Shown here piece by piece: positions 44,067-54,365 of a stretch of DNA of 64,000 bases. The stretch is from Acheta domesticus (lineage: Eukaryota; Arthropoda; Insecta; Orthoptera; Gryllidae): contig JAHLJT010003656.1 of assembly GCA_031308135.1 (NCBI GenBank), positions 49,646,421 through 49,710,420 on the forward strand, written 5' to 3'. The first letter of the stretch is position 1, and each line of letters starts with the position of its first letter. The translations under genes and the position numbers were made by a program. The notes under the pieces are model-generated. The model had not been told where the DNA came from. It searched no databases and saw only the letters and a list, made by a program, of their open reading frames with translations.

Positions 44067-44480
44067 ACTAATTCAGTCGCTGTCTGGAGGAGAATTCTAG
44101 CGGCCGGCTGCTCTGATCTGTTTTCTATAGTTTCTCCGATCAACACCACGCGAATGCCGGAGCAGTACACTAACAAATGGGCCACGGACCGCGCGTGGTG
44201 TTTCCCTCCTGTTCGTTGTTCTATCCCTTCCCCTTACTTACACACACTTACATGCACTTTACTACCACACATACCGGGAGACCGGTTGAAGGCTTAGAGC
44301 TTGTACAGGCTAGGGCGTTGCCTCGTGGTTGGGGAAACCCCGCTAGTCGAGTGTACGTCGGCGCCGGAACCGTCCATCCAGCGGGAAAGACCGTCGCCAC
44401 AACCCGATAAAAACATACACTACACTTTCGGGACTAATGAACTCAGGAGTTGACGCGCCCGTAATCACTAACAATCTACC
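44067..44480 (+). mobile_element. SINE-A, plus strand, 5'-truncated
   Basis: Starts inside the family at ATTCAGTCGCTGTCTGGAGG and runs through all later landmarks (CGCGAATGCCGGAG; ACAAATGGGCCACGGACCG; ACCGGGAGACCGGTTG; GTCGGCGCCGGAACC; GTTGACGCGCCCGTAATCAC). The 3' end is near 44470. The tRNA-like head is missing. Confidence 0.87.
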
Positions 44481-44556
44481 TATCTGTGTCTCAGTGCACT
44501 AACGACGAAAGAAACTCGCGCTCGGAAACACCAAAAACTCCGTCCATTGCGCTTAA

Positions 44557-44817
44557 CCCTTTCTCTACCAATGGGGCATGTACGAGTATGTCCTGGGTTA
44601 TGTAGCTACTGATGGGGCAAACAAATGTTCAAAAATGCTATACCGATGTCCCATCGTTGCTGCTGATCAAAGCGATCTATATTTTGCTGCATATTACGTT
44701 CGTTTTCACCTACTATGTTGAAAGAATTGACTAATTTTCTACTTTGAATTGTGTGACTTATTTGACATACATAGAAAATAAAACTTTCGATAAAAATTAA
44801 AATTGGTAGTGAAAGGG
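44557..44817. mobile_element. Second piggyBac-type MITE, 261 bp, TTAA target site
   Basis: The left end CCCTTTCTCTACCAAT and the reverse complement of the right end, CCCTTTCACTACCAAT, form the TIR. TTAA flanks at 44553-44556 and 44818-44821. Only the CCCTTT start is shared with the 42272 element; the rest differs, so it is a separate family. No coding capacity. Confidence 0.9.
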
Positions 44818-44867
44818 TTAACGTATCCGCGAGCGCACCCTGCGTTTCGGCCGTTGGGTGCGCCGTA

Positions 44868-45252
44868 CTCTCTCAGTCTGAATCAGTGAACAACTACTGA
44901 TTGACAAGAGACTATTCACTGATGTTGTCAGTTATAACCCTGCCACTGACAATCGGTGAATTGAGCTGAACAAATCAGTAAAAATTGGGTCCACTGTTTC
45001 AATCAGTGAAACTTCACTGTTTGAATCAGTGAAATGTGTGACACTAATTGAACGTGGCGACTGAACGACCAGTGAGCGATGGTGGCGCGGCACTTTTACC
45101 ACTGACGATTAGTGAAATGCTGGCGGTTATTACGAAAAGGTTCCCATATTCGCTGATCGTCAGCGAAACTACACATTTCGACTGAAGATATCAGTGACTT
45201 CGGCTCTCACTGATTGAATCAGCGACAATTTCACTGATTCAGATTCAGAGAG
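44868..45252 (+). mobile_element. MITE-B copy 3
   Basis: 385 bp, same orientation as copies 1 and 2. Ends are CTCTCTCAGTCTGAATCAGT and, reversed, CTCTCTGAATCTGAATCAGT. TA flanks at 44866-44867 and 45253-45254. It lies only about 46 bp beyond the second piggyBac-type MITE. Confidence 0.93.
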
Positions 45253-45259
45253 TAACAGA

Positions 45260-45480
45260 CGCATCGCGCGCCCGGCCCCGCCCACGCCCTGCCCCGCTCC
45301 GCCATCCCCGCCCCACCCCGCCCAGCCCCGCCCAGCCCCGCCCAGCCCCGCCCACTCCGCCCGTCCCCGTCCCGCCCGCCCCTCCCCACCCGTCCCTTCC
45401 CGCCCCGACCCTTCCCGCCCGTCCCCTCCCCGCCCACCCTCCACTTCCTGGCCCTCCCCTTCCGGCCCCCCCGCCCGTAC
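45260..45480. repeat. C-rich minisatellite, CCCCGCCCAG-type
   Basis: Repeated CCCCGCCCAG and related C-rich decamers, more degenerate to the right. Minus frames read as Gly/Arg/Ala-rich repeats and are compositional. Confidence 0.82.
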
Positions 45481-46546
45481 CCTCCCGCCCCACTCCTTCC
45501 CGCCACGCCCGCTGCAATTTTCGCTGCGGCGCGGCGGCGTCGGAGTCATATCGCGGTGCGCCAGGTGCTGCGCGGCGCAGATGCGGCCAACGGCTGCGAA
45601 GGAACGCCCGCGACGTGCGCAGCATGCACACGGCCACACGCCTGCGCCGCCTGCGCAGCCCAGGAGGCGCATTGAGATGGAAACTGTTCGCCCGAGCCCT
45701 TAGCTAATGTGTTATCGCGCGTAAATAGGAAATCAATAACATACGCGAACCGAGTGATTCTCAAGGGTTAATACGACAGGAGGCGCTTACTCTGATCAGG
45801 GTTGTGAGATGGTTTGAACAAACCTCCGTCTTTATATGGCTGTAAATCCGCCCAAATCCGCCCAATAAGAAAAATTGACGCGGGAAATTTGAATTAGCAT
45901 TAAAATTATACTTATTTGAAGTTTTTTTTGAGGTAGTGACCCAGAAAATCAAAACAAATTGATGAAAAATGCATTTAATAAGTAAAATCGTTTAGTGTCC
46001 ATATTACGTGAAACCCAGTATTACCTAAACTAATGTCTGTCGGTCATGAATATCATGGAATATTATCGCAGTTTGTTGTCACTCGAGCTTCGCAGTTCTT
46101 GCGCCACTTGCAAATATCTCGTTGACATTGGCAAGTGCTCACTACTTGTTTGCGCAAATTAGTATATGAAAATAAGGGTGTCAGGAAATTTAATCCTGGA
46201 ACCGTTAGTATGGCCAATAAATCAAGAAAAGAACAGAGCTTCGTGTCTCAGCAACTTCGTGCGACTAATTGTAGTTTAAACGAGGCGTATGCTGGACATA
46301 CGATTGTAGAAACCAGCTCCATTTAAGCTTTCTCTTCCAGCATCGGTAATAAACATTACTTAGCGCCAAAAATGCAGCCGTTTAAAGTAACAGATAGCAT
46401 GACTTCCAGGGGCGAAATATGGGGCGAAATTATTTCCATCGTCCCGTCGACCGCCAGGGGATAAACTGCGTCTCGCGCCAGGTGCGCATTCTGCCGGGAG
46501 TCAGCACTGTACAGTGGGCCAAATCAACCCCCAACGCTCTTGGTTT
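45481..46546. other. CpG-rich then AT-rich sequence, no gene supported
   Basis: 45481-45700 is CpG-rich, with minus-strand frames crossing it that lack any motif. 45760-46330 is AT-rich. 46380-46520 is GC-richer. No element ends were identified. GGGTTAA at about 45766 resembles a piggyBac end but has no partner. Confidence 0.4.
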
Positions 46547-46910
46547 GATTGATTGATTGAATTAATGAATTGATGAATTGATTGATTGAATAAATTTCAG
46601 GCACGTAAATTTCTCCTCCTCCTTCTTCTTCTTCTTCTTTTTCTTCTTTTTCTTCTTCTTCTTCTTCTTCTTCTTAAAAAGTCTAAGACTTGTTCCTTTC
46701 CAAGAATTATAACGAGTCTTTCCATCGTCTGCCAGGTCTACCAACTTCTCTTCTTCCCCTCGGCCTTTCATCTCTAGCAATCCTCACGATTATTTTCTCT
46801 TCCATTCTCTCAATATGATCGTTCCATTCCTTTCTTTGGACACATTCCGTAATTGGCTTCATTTTACACGATTCCTTGATGTCTCTGTTTCTTTCCTTAT
46901 CCAAAACAAA
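46547..46910 (-). pseudogene. LINE-Q: C-terminal end of a non-LTR polyprotein plus 3' UTR
   Basis: Minus frame from about 46904: ESCKMKPITECVQRKEWNDH, IERMEEKIIVRIARDE and RPRGRREVGRPGRRWKDSL, then stop. The W-x-x-H..RM.....GRR..GRP..RW pattern is the well-known tail of insect non-LTR endonuclease/reverse transcriptase proteins. RT is absent, so the copy is 5'-truncated. The 3' UTR holds an (AAG)n tract and the element ends in an (AATC)n tail (GATTGATTGATT on plus, from 46547). That tail matches SINE-A. Confidence 0.88.
46611..46675. repeat. (CTT)n microsatellite in LINE-Q 3' UTR
   Basis: CTC/CTT triplets with two TTTTT interruptions. Poly-Lys and poly-Leu frames over it are artefacts. Confidence 0.93.
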
Positions 46911-46929
46911 ATTTAATCTAAATTATTGG

Positions 46930-47110
46930 CGCTATTTTTAAAAAGAATTTGAAAATGTCCCAGGGGCTTCACAGAACTACCCCTCAAAATTAAAATATCG
47001 GATTCAAATTGAAGGGGCTACGAGATCAGTCAGATCGAGCGGGGAATAGCAATTTTGGAGAAAATCGGCTGAAGAGTTTAGTCCACGATTTGTCGGATGA
47101 TAAAAATTGC
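46930..47110 (+). repeat. Repeat C fragment, plus orientation
   Basis: CCAGGGGCTTCACAGAACTA, CCCTCAAAATTAAAATATC, CAGATCGAGCGGGGAATAGC and GGAGAAAATCGGCTGAAG correspond in order to 21585-21720. Confidence 0.7.
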
Positions 47111-47214
47111 TTCAGTGCATGATCTACCGCAGCTAAGCCTCTGGTGTTGTTCTCCCCATTCTATCATATTTACGCGAGTGTTGGGCACGTAAAATTCTAT
47201 AGTAATTGGTTCGT

Positions 47215-47605
47215 TCATGTAGTGCATGTGTTACCCCGTTCTTGGCGATGGTCCTCTCCGGTTGGATGGAGTTTTCCGGCACCGTCCTACATCGCATGCG
47301 TCGGTTCATCCTCCTCCACCTATCTCCACAAGTGGGGACATCTCACCACTGCCCCAGACGAGACATGTTCCAAGCTCATTAATGAACTTCCTTCATGTAT
47401 GGCAGATACAGCCTGCAAGTGTGTGTGAAACGTTAAAATGTAGGACACGGAAGAAAAAGGAAAAATCACGGGCGATTCAGGCTCGTTTGTTAGGGTGCTG
47501 CTCTGGCATTGGCTGGTACAGATCGGATAAACCACAAAAAAACTACCAATCAGAGGAGCTGACCGCCATAAATCTCCTCCAGGAGAATCAAGAATGTGAA
47601 TTAAG
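47215..47605 (-). mobile_element. SINE-A, minus strand, diverged
   Basis: Keeps the order GTGGGGACATCTCACCACTG, GTTCCAAGCTCATTAA, AAGTGTGTGTG, GCTCGTTTGTTAGGGTGCTG, CTCTGGCATTGGCTGG and AAATCTCCTCCAGGAGAATC. About 75% like the other copies by eye; 3' tail unclear. Confidence 0.7.
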
Positions 47606-48480
47606 TTAATGTCCAACATTTTTATCATAGGTCTCGTTTAGATTTAACGTCAGTCGATTTGAGTTCCTCTGTTGAAGATACGTATAGAAAGAATTTTCCC
47701 ATCGCACATTTATTAACTGGCAGCAAACGCGTTACTCATGTGGGACTAGTGCGCTACCAGCAAAAATCAAAATTAACATCTCTGTCGCTCGTCGCATGTA
47801 TTAAACCATCTCCTACATGTAAAAATAATTTTACTTCCCCTCCAAAGGTAATTCGTGCCCTTAAAAACTTACAAACGTTTCGCCTTACCGCGCCTACTGA
47901 ATCCCATTCAGCTGCCAGCAACGGCGTCGTCTTGTTTTATTCCTCCCTCGACATAAGACATTTCATGAATGGTCGTGCCCGCGACTTAATTGATGGGCCA
48001 TCAAATCAATAGTCCATCTACGTCAAATGTCATCCGACCAAAAGAAAGGTACGATGGAATCTTTCGACTTCTAAAATTCTGTAAATTATTTCAGAATAAA
48101 TGTTACAATAGTCTGGAGCGTGTAGAGGGGTCGGACTATCCACTTTTAGCCAATGAACGTATAATGAGAAATTTCAAATAAAGTCGCACGTCTACGAAAT
48201 CTCTGTCTGCGTCGGAATGTTTACCTGCTTAACACTAATGTATAATGGGTTGCCTAAGGTCCAGGGGCAAATGTAGCGTGAGTAAAATCGTCATATGAAG
48301 TAACTACCATATGCTCGTTCGTTGGAGAAAGGTGATAATCTTTGATCCCCCTTCATTACAAGCCTTAGAAATAACATATGAATGTGCGTGGCGTCCGGTG
48401 TGGATGATGAAATGAAGTTCCTATTCCCCATGATAGACAGCCAACCCATTGAGCTCATGAGTCAACCGAGTTCATTTTAC
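47606..48480. other. No gene recognised
   Basis: A 117-codon plus frame (47659-48012) shows no motif and unremarkable composition. I cannot rule out an exon, but nothing supports one. Confidence 0.35.
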
Positions 48481-48860
48481 TCTCTCGCTATTGCTTAGTC
48501 AGTATAGAGATAGGTGACTGAATTTCCGGCAGAAAACTCTTATTACAGGGCTCTGGTAACGGAAAAGTGGATAAATCCAGTTGCAGAATTTCGAAAAAAA
48601 TTCTCTAACACGTGGTGAAACCAGAATCCATGTTCTGTTCGTCCTAGACACCGAAAAGTCGAATAACGGCAAAACATCTGGCTGGCTGTCCATCTGAAAA
48701 CAACGCTAGCGGCTAAACCATTCAGCCAGTTGATATTCCCCAATCGATCTGGCTGATGTCACGGCTCCTTGAATTGGAAACATATATAATTTTTTGGGGA
48801 ACTTTACATAAAGCAACCGGAACATTTTCCAAATTTTCAAAAAAGGATTAATTTTTTTTT
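48481..48860 (-). repeat. Repeat C, minus-oriented copy
   Basis: Reverse of the 29800-30200 order: GGTAACGGAAAAGTGGATAA, AACCAGAATCCATGTTCTG, TTCAGCCAGTTGATATTCCC, CAATCGATCTGGCTGATG and TTGGGGAACTTTACATAAAG. Confidence 0.72.
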
Positions 48861-49079
48861 ATTAAATTTTGTTGTTAGGACAGGGTAAATGACGTTTAAG
48901 AGAATGGCGTAGGTCTCATGTCCGTTGATACATTTCGCGTTATTTTGCGTGAAAATTCGGGCGAGAAAGTACGTACTGTTTTACCACCACTACTTTCATC
49001 CTAACAAAGTTGTAACAAAGTTGAATTATAAAGTTTTTTCTTTTTCTTTAGTTTAAAATTTAGAAACTGCGCTGTGGCA
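48861..49079. other. No feature recognised
   Basis: AT-rich sequence leading into the tandem array. Confidence 0.3.
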
Positions 49080-49905
49080 TAAATTGGAGGTATTTTATAT
49101 GCCGGAAATTTGCAACATGGGTCATACGTCTTTACTTTCTCTTCAAAATAAGTCGATAAATATTTCGTCTTGAAAATTCCACAATTCAAAAAAAACCTTC
49201 ATCCCATGTCGAACCAGAAACTTACTCGTAATTTAGGTTAGGAGACTTACATCAAATCTGCAACATGGGTCAGCCGTCTTCACTTCGCCTCTAAGACAGG
49301 TTGTTTGTTAACAGTTATCGTCTCTAAAACGGGCGGCGATCTTCCCGGCTAGTTGGACTAGTGTGGCGGCCGGGGCAAAACCAGAAACTTGGCTCGAAAA
49401 CTCCACAATTACAACAATGAAACTTCTAAATTTAAAAAAAAATCCCACGCCGAACCAGAAACTTATCTCGTAATTTAGAATACGAGATTTAAATCAAATC
49501 TGCTGCATGGGTCAGCCATCTTTACTTCTCCTCTAAGACCGCTTGTATGTTAACAGTTTTCGCCTCAAAAACCCTTCGGCGATCTTCCCGGCTAGTTGGA
49601 CCAGTGTGGCGAACGGGGCAAACCAGATATTACTCGTAATTTAGATTAGGAGACTTACATCAAATCTGCCGCATGGGTCAGCCGTCTTTACGTCTCCTCT
49701 AAGACAGGTTGTATGTTAATATTTTTCGCCTGTAAAACCCTTCGGCGATGTCCCCAGCGAGTGGGGCCAGGCGAGTAGGGCGAACGGTTAGAAGACTTAT
49801 CTCAAATCTGCAGCATGGGTCAGGAGTTTTTACTTCTTCTCTAAGACAGTTTTTCGCCCTTCGGCTATCTTGTGGGGCCAGTGTGGCGGCCGGGGCAAAA
49901 AAAGA
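49080..49905. repeat. Degenerate tandem array, 140-240-bp units
   Basis: CATGGGTCA occurs at 49116, 49264, 49506, 49672 and 49814, each followed by .CGTCTTTACTTCTCCTCTAA-like sequence. Most units continue with GATCTTCCCGGCTAGTTGGAC- and GTGTGGCGGCCGGGGCAAAA-like words. Spacings of 148, 242, 166 and 142 bp show insertions and deletions between units. No coding signal. Confidence 0.88.
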
Positions 49906-50106
49906 AATGCGCTCCGTCACCCTGGTCGCTCAGCCCGCCCTGCTGACGCATTACGCCGCCTCACGCCACAGTGGCGTGAGCGGCGCTGATAGCGCCTCGC
50001 GAAAACCGTAATTAGGCGGTGGGCGCCGATAAGCAGCCGGGCGACCCCGCGTCGCCCGCCGCCCGCCGCGCCACTTTTAAACGACGTCTTTAGCGCCCAC
50101 GCGGAT
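49906..50106. other. CpG-rich segment with a perfect hairpin
   Basis: GC- and CpG-rich. CTCACGCCAC and GTGGCGTGAG (49960-49980) form a perfect 10-bp inverted repeat around a single A. A terminator makes no sense here; a protein site or chance palindrome is possible. Confidence 0.5.
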
Positions 50107-51235
50107 AATTACGCCATTTGTTTACTCTCGCGCGATCAACACACCGCGCCCCCAGCAGGAAGGCTTGGCCCGAGCAGGGTAAGGGGGTGGGGAGGGGCGG
50201 GGCGGGGCAGGCATGGCGCTGGGATTATACAAGCGCGCCGCCTACCTGGATGGGTCCGAAAGGAGGGGTTGCAGGTTTGTGTTGCAGAATATTCTTGAAG
50301 CTATTTGGGCGCTGAAGAGATGAGTGAAAGTAGTTAGAAATAAGATGTGTTTTTTTGGATTTCATGTGACAGAAAGAATTGGCGAAGCTACAAGATTTTG
50401 TAAGTAGTTTTATTTCATTTTAAATAATATTTTAAGATTTATAATATACACGATGAAAAATTAGCAATTTTCATAAATATAGTGCTTGTAAGGATACATA
50501 AGACACAGTACATCCATTATTTAATGTATACGAACATGTAATAATTACGCCATTTGTTTACTCTCGCGCGATCAACTCACGCGGCCCAGCAGGAAGGCGT
50601 GGCCCGCGCCAGGTGAGTGTCAGGGTGGGGGGGGGAGTGGGGGGGGGCGCGGCGAAGCGGGACGTGGCGGGAGAGGCGTTGCTCTGGGATTATACAAGTG
50701 CGCCGGCTACCTGGATGAGCTCCAGACAAAAGGAGGGGTTGCAGGTTTGCCATGCAGAAAATGCATGATGTCATTTGAACCTCAGTAGTTAGAAATAAGA
50801 TATTTTGTTTTCGTTTTTTTCATGTGGCAGGAAGAATTGGCGAAGGTTACAATATTTTGTGAGTAGTTTTATTTCATTTTAAAAATTATTTTCCGTTGCA
50901 GAAAATGCTTGATGCCATTTGGCCCTCAGTAGAGATCACTGAAGTAGGTAGATAAAACATTGGGTGATTTTTGTATTTCATGTGACAAATAGAAAGAAAT
51001 CGCGCAGCTACAAGATTTTGTGAATAGTTTTATTTCATTTTAAATAACATTTAGATGTATAATGTACACAATGAAATAAATTAGCAATTTGCATAAAAAT
51101 AATGTTTGTAAAAATACGTGAGATACTGTACATCTATTATTTAAAGAATACGAACATATAATAATTACGCCATTTGTTTACTCGCGCGACCAACACACGC
51201 GGCCCAGCAGGATGGCTTGGCACGCGCAAGGTTGA

Positions 51236-51321
51236 GGGGCGGGGCGGGGGGCGGGGCGGGGCGGGGCGGGGCGGGGCGGGGCGGGGCGGGGGGCGGGCGG
51301 GGCGGGGCGGGGCGGGGCGGG
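51236..51321. repeat. (GGGGC)n expansion in unit 3
   Basis: About 16 GGGGC pentamers with GGGGGGC interruptions, at the G-rich position that is shorter and irregular in units 1 and 2. Strong quadruplex potential. Confidence 0.93.
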
Positions 51322-51430
51322 CTGGGCGTTCCTTTGGGGCTATACAAGCGCTTCGGCTACCTAGATGGGCACGAGGCGAAAGGAGATGTTGAAGTTTTGT
51401 CTTGCAGAAAATGCATGATGCCATTTGGCT

Positions 51431-51665
51431 AGCCTGGGACTAAAGTGGTCTATGATACGAATATAACCATGTGATTTAGATCATTTAAGAACTGACTAAC
51501 ATTAAACCAGCTGCCAATACCAAACTGGTACTTCTATTATGCAGTACCTATAGCGACAATTGACTCATAGACCATTTACGAATGTATAGAGACCTGTTCA
51601 AATCAAATTTACAATAACCGGGATTTTAGCCAAAATGATCCGTAGACCACTTTAGTTCCAGGCCA
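51431..51665. mobile_element. 235-bp TIR element with 11-bp target duplication
   Basis: The left end AGCCTGGGACTAAAGTGGTC and the reverse complement of the right end, TGGCCTGGAACTAAAGTGGTC less one base of register, form a TIR of about 22 bp. GCCATTTGGCT stands on both sides (51420-51430 and 51666-51676). The sister unit keeps GATGCCATTTGGC followed directly by CTCAGTAGAG (about 50909-50930), which is the uninterrupted site. A 9-11-bp duplication is typical of Mutator-like elements; the class is otherwise unproven. No coding capacity. Confidence 0.9.
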
Positions 51666-51900
51666 GCCATTTGGCTTCAGTAAAGAGGAGTGAAAGTACT
51701 TAGAAATAAGATATTGTGTTTTTTTATATTGCGTGTGACAGGTAGGAAGAACTCGTCAAGCTATAAGATTTTGTGAGTAGTTTTATTTAAGATTGATAAT
51801 TAATACACAATGAAAGAAAATTTAGCAATTGTATAAATAAAATGCTTCTAAAGATACCTCAGATACTATGCATCTATTATTTAAAGTACACGATCATTAA

Positions 51901-53800
51901 ATAATTGTCGGATTAAACCGTGATTGGACGTTCAACCAATTCATTTGCATTAATGTACGGAACTTAAAAATTCATACCCAACGAATTTCACAAATTTCAG
52001 TACTGGGTTTTAAAATTTATGGACATATCGCAAAATACACAATTATCTGATTGTTAGTTGAACATATTTTACAGAAAGTTTTTGCCAGCTTTTCTTTAGT
52101 TCAGAAATAATATTTCATTACTTTCAAACTATTCTCATATCTTAGAACGGCATGTGACTTTTCCATTCACCACAAACTAAGCAGTTGAAAGATCTTTCTA
52201 TTTCTCGACTACTACGTGGTTACACTTTACATGACGCCCCAAAACATTGTCAAAGCCCTCAAAAATGGTGGAAATGGTTTGATTAAACTTTTTCTTCAGA
52301 GTCGTTAAATAATGAACTCGAACTGACCACTTTAATCAAAATGAATTCTTTAGTAACCTCTTGTAACAGGACCACGTAGCATTCATAGCAGAAAAAAATT
52401 AAAATCTACAAAGTAATTTACGTTTCAAAACTTTAAACTAGTGAAGATGCAACACCACAATATTTACATCCCGCATAATTTACATACCGCATATACTTCC
52501 GTGGAATAACTCACCACATGAGTTTTACAAGAGCTTTCCCCTCTTGCAGGAGGCCTTTGCCCATGACACACTAGGCTCATTCATTATTTGCTTTCGCAGT
52601 GCTCGAAAATTCTAAGAGTTTAACGAAACTGAGGTCCGTGACATATTTTACGCATCCTTTTCTCTATCCCGAGTATAAAATTAAAGAAAACTAGTAGTAC
52701 TGTGTTATAAAAAATTACCCAAGTCCGAATTTCATCAGCGACTTTTTGAAACTTGAAAAATTATACACTTTTTCCTCGGCGTCTTCCTACAATATTCAAG
52801 ATAGAGATTCAAGATAGAATACGTGTCTCCGAAATTATATATTTAGGTCCATTTTCAATAAAATATCTATTAAAAGTTAGTGGTGTTCAACATTCTTTCT
52901 GAAGCACATGGGGAACTCTCGCACGACAATTGAATTATTAGCAATAACTGATAAGAGAAGTGCTGGTTTGCAAAAGCTAAGTAACTGAGCGGTAAGTACA
53001 TGCGAGTTCGAAACCCTTTTCCAAGTTTAAGATATATTATAAAATTACAAAAATTTTAAAAAGGTGACAAATTATGGGTAGTTTTAACGCCATTAATTTA
53101 ATGTTCAATGCAGTTTTAAATCACCGATAAATCGTCAACCAGTATATTAATCCCAATGAACTACACAGTATGAAGTTTGATTCAATTCTAGGCTTTGTTG
53201 AGAAATCGTAAATCGCTTTCCATTTTCGCCAAAAAATAAAAAGATGTGGTAACTTTTTTTCAGACCAACCAGTTTTTTGTGCCAAAGCTGGTGAAGACTA
53301 GATCAAAACGCTGTGCATGTCTGATTAATACGGACCGCTCATAAGGCATTTTTCTGCTCCAATATGTGATTCTTCCGATCCCCTTCAGATACCAGATAAA
53401 TGTAACATCATTATTTGTACATGTCTTCTAAAATTCAGTGGGAAATATAGTTATTCAAATTCTCGTTTCCATATTGTTGAGGCAAAAAGTATTATTGTTT
53501 CATGAAGAACATGAGGGTTAAGGGCACAAATTTATAGCTACTTTACCTTTGAAAATAGATTTATTATATAGGAGCGAATATTTTGTCAACAAGATTGAAA
53601 AAAACGCTCTTTTCTTCTGTATTCAAAATTTGACTAGAATATGGCTTAGGGTAAAGATCATAAAATTATGAAAACTTGCACCGAATTCACTTCTCCTACA
53701 GCTCGGTTTTTAACTCTTTTTGACGTAAATAAATAAATAAATACGACTAGGTTCTCTGGATAAATAGTCAGAACCGTTTGTATCTCGCAATTGCCAGGGT
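51901..53800. other. AT-rich, with two repeat C scraps and one tRNA-like scrap
   Basis: 52200-52310 (TTACACTTTACATGACGCCC) and 52650-52900 (TTTTTCCTCGGCGTCTTCCT; minus-oriented match to 21410-21530) are repeat C fragments. Near 52975-53020, AACTGAGCGGTAAG followed by GAGTTCGAAACCC resembles boxes A and B of a decayed tRNA-derived SINE. No gene recognised. Confidence 0.5.
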
Positions 53801-54365
53801 AACACACGCAGCGCGACGTGACGAGTGCAACACGTCCCACGATGTGGGCCCTCGCGCCTTCCTTCGCCGTCAAAAGACGCGCCTTCTCAGGCCGCCACAA
53901 TGGCGCGGCAAGTGGCTACGACACAGGCGCGCGTCTCGCCCCGGGCGGCGCAAACGCTGGCTTCATCAAGAGGCTGCGCTTCCGGCTGCTGCGGGCGCTT
54001 CGCCTCTTCGCCCGCCCACCCTCGCCGCCCTCGCCCACCGCCCACGCCCACCCACGCCCGCCGCAACACGCAGCGCGCGCGCGCGCCTCAAATCTCTCCC
54101 CACGCGAATGTTCGCCGCCGCGCCGCGCCGCGCCAGACGCATGGAAATTTCCCAATTTTCCTCTCCTCGCGCCTGTGGCTGCTACTGCCACACCTCCGCC
54201 GCCGCCGCGAGCCGCCATCCCGCCCCCGCTTTCACACCCACCACCTCCCTCTCCCCCGCCCCCACCATCGTTTCTGCCGATGGAACGACCGCCGCTCCTT
54301 TTCCCTCCTCCTTCACACCGCCTGACTTTGGCTCACCACAACAACACTTGCTTTTGCAGTGACTC
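53801..54365. other. CpG-rich island, no gene supported
   Basis: GC- and CpG-rich for about 500 bp. Three overlapping plus frames (53778-54362, 53818-54384, 53825-54325) and two minus frames are all Pro/Arg/Ala-rich, so none stands out as coding. C-rich CCTCCGCC-type wording recalls the array at 55300. Confidence 0.45.

Larger units (their letters stand above)
50107..51900 (+). repeat. Three-unit local tandem duplication
   Basis: AATTACGCCATTTGTTTACTC starts units at 50107, 50543 and 51163. Each unit runs: GC-rich head (CCAGCAGGA.GGC.TGGC), a variable G-rich stretch, TATACAAGCGC.CCGGCTACCT, GGAGGGGTTGCAGGTTT, then an AT-rich part ending in TTTTATTTCATTTTAAAT and an ATTATTTAA.GTATACGAACAT-like word. 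Unit 2 is longer because a roughly 150-bp piece starting TGCAGAAAATGC is itself duplicated (about 50752 and 50899). Unit 3 carries a GGGGC expansion and a TIR insertion. Confidence 0.93.

Noticed and set aside
45760..45780. Third piggyBac end (GGGTTAA)
   Set aside because: No matching CCC-start partner with TTAA within a kilobase.
47659..48012. 117-codon plus frame
   Set aside because: No motif and no repeat or gene context; left unannotated as a gene.
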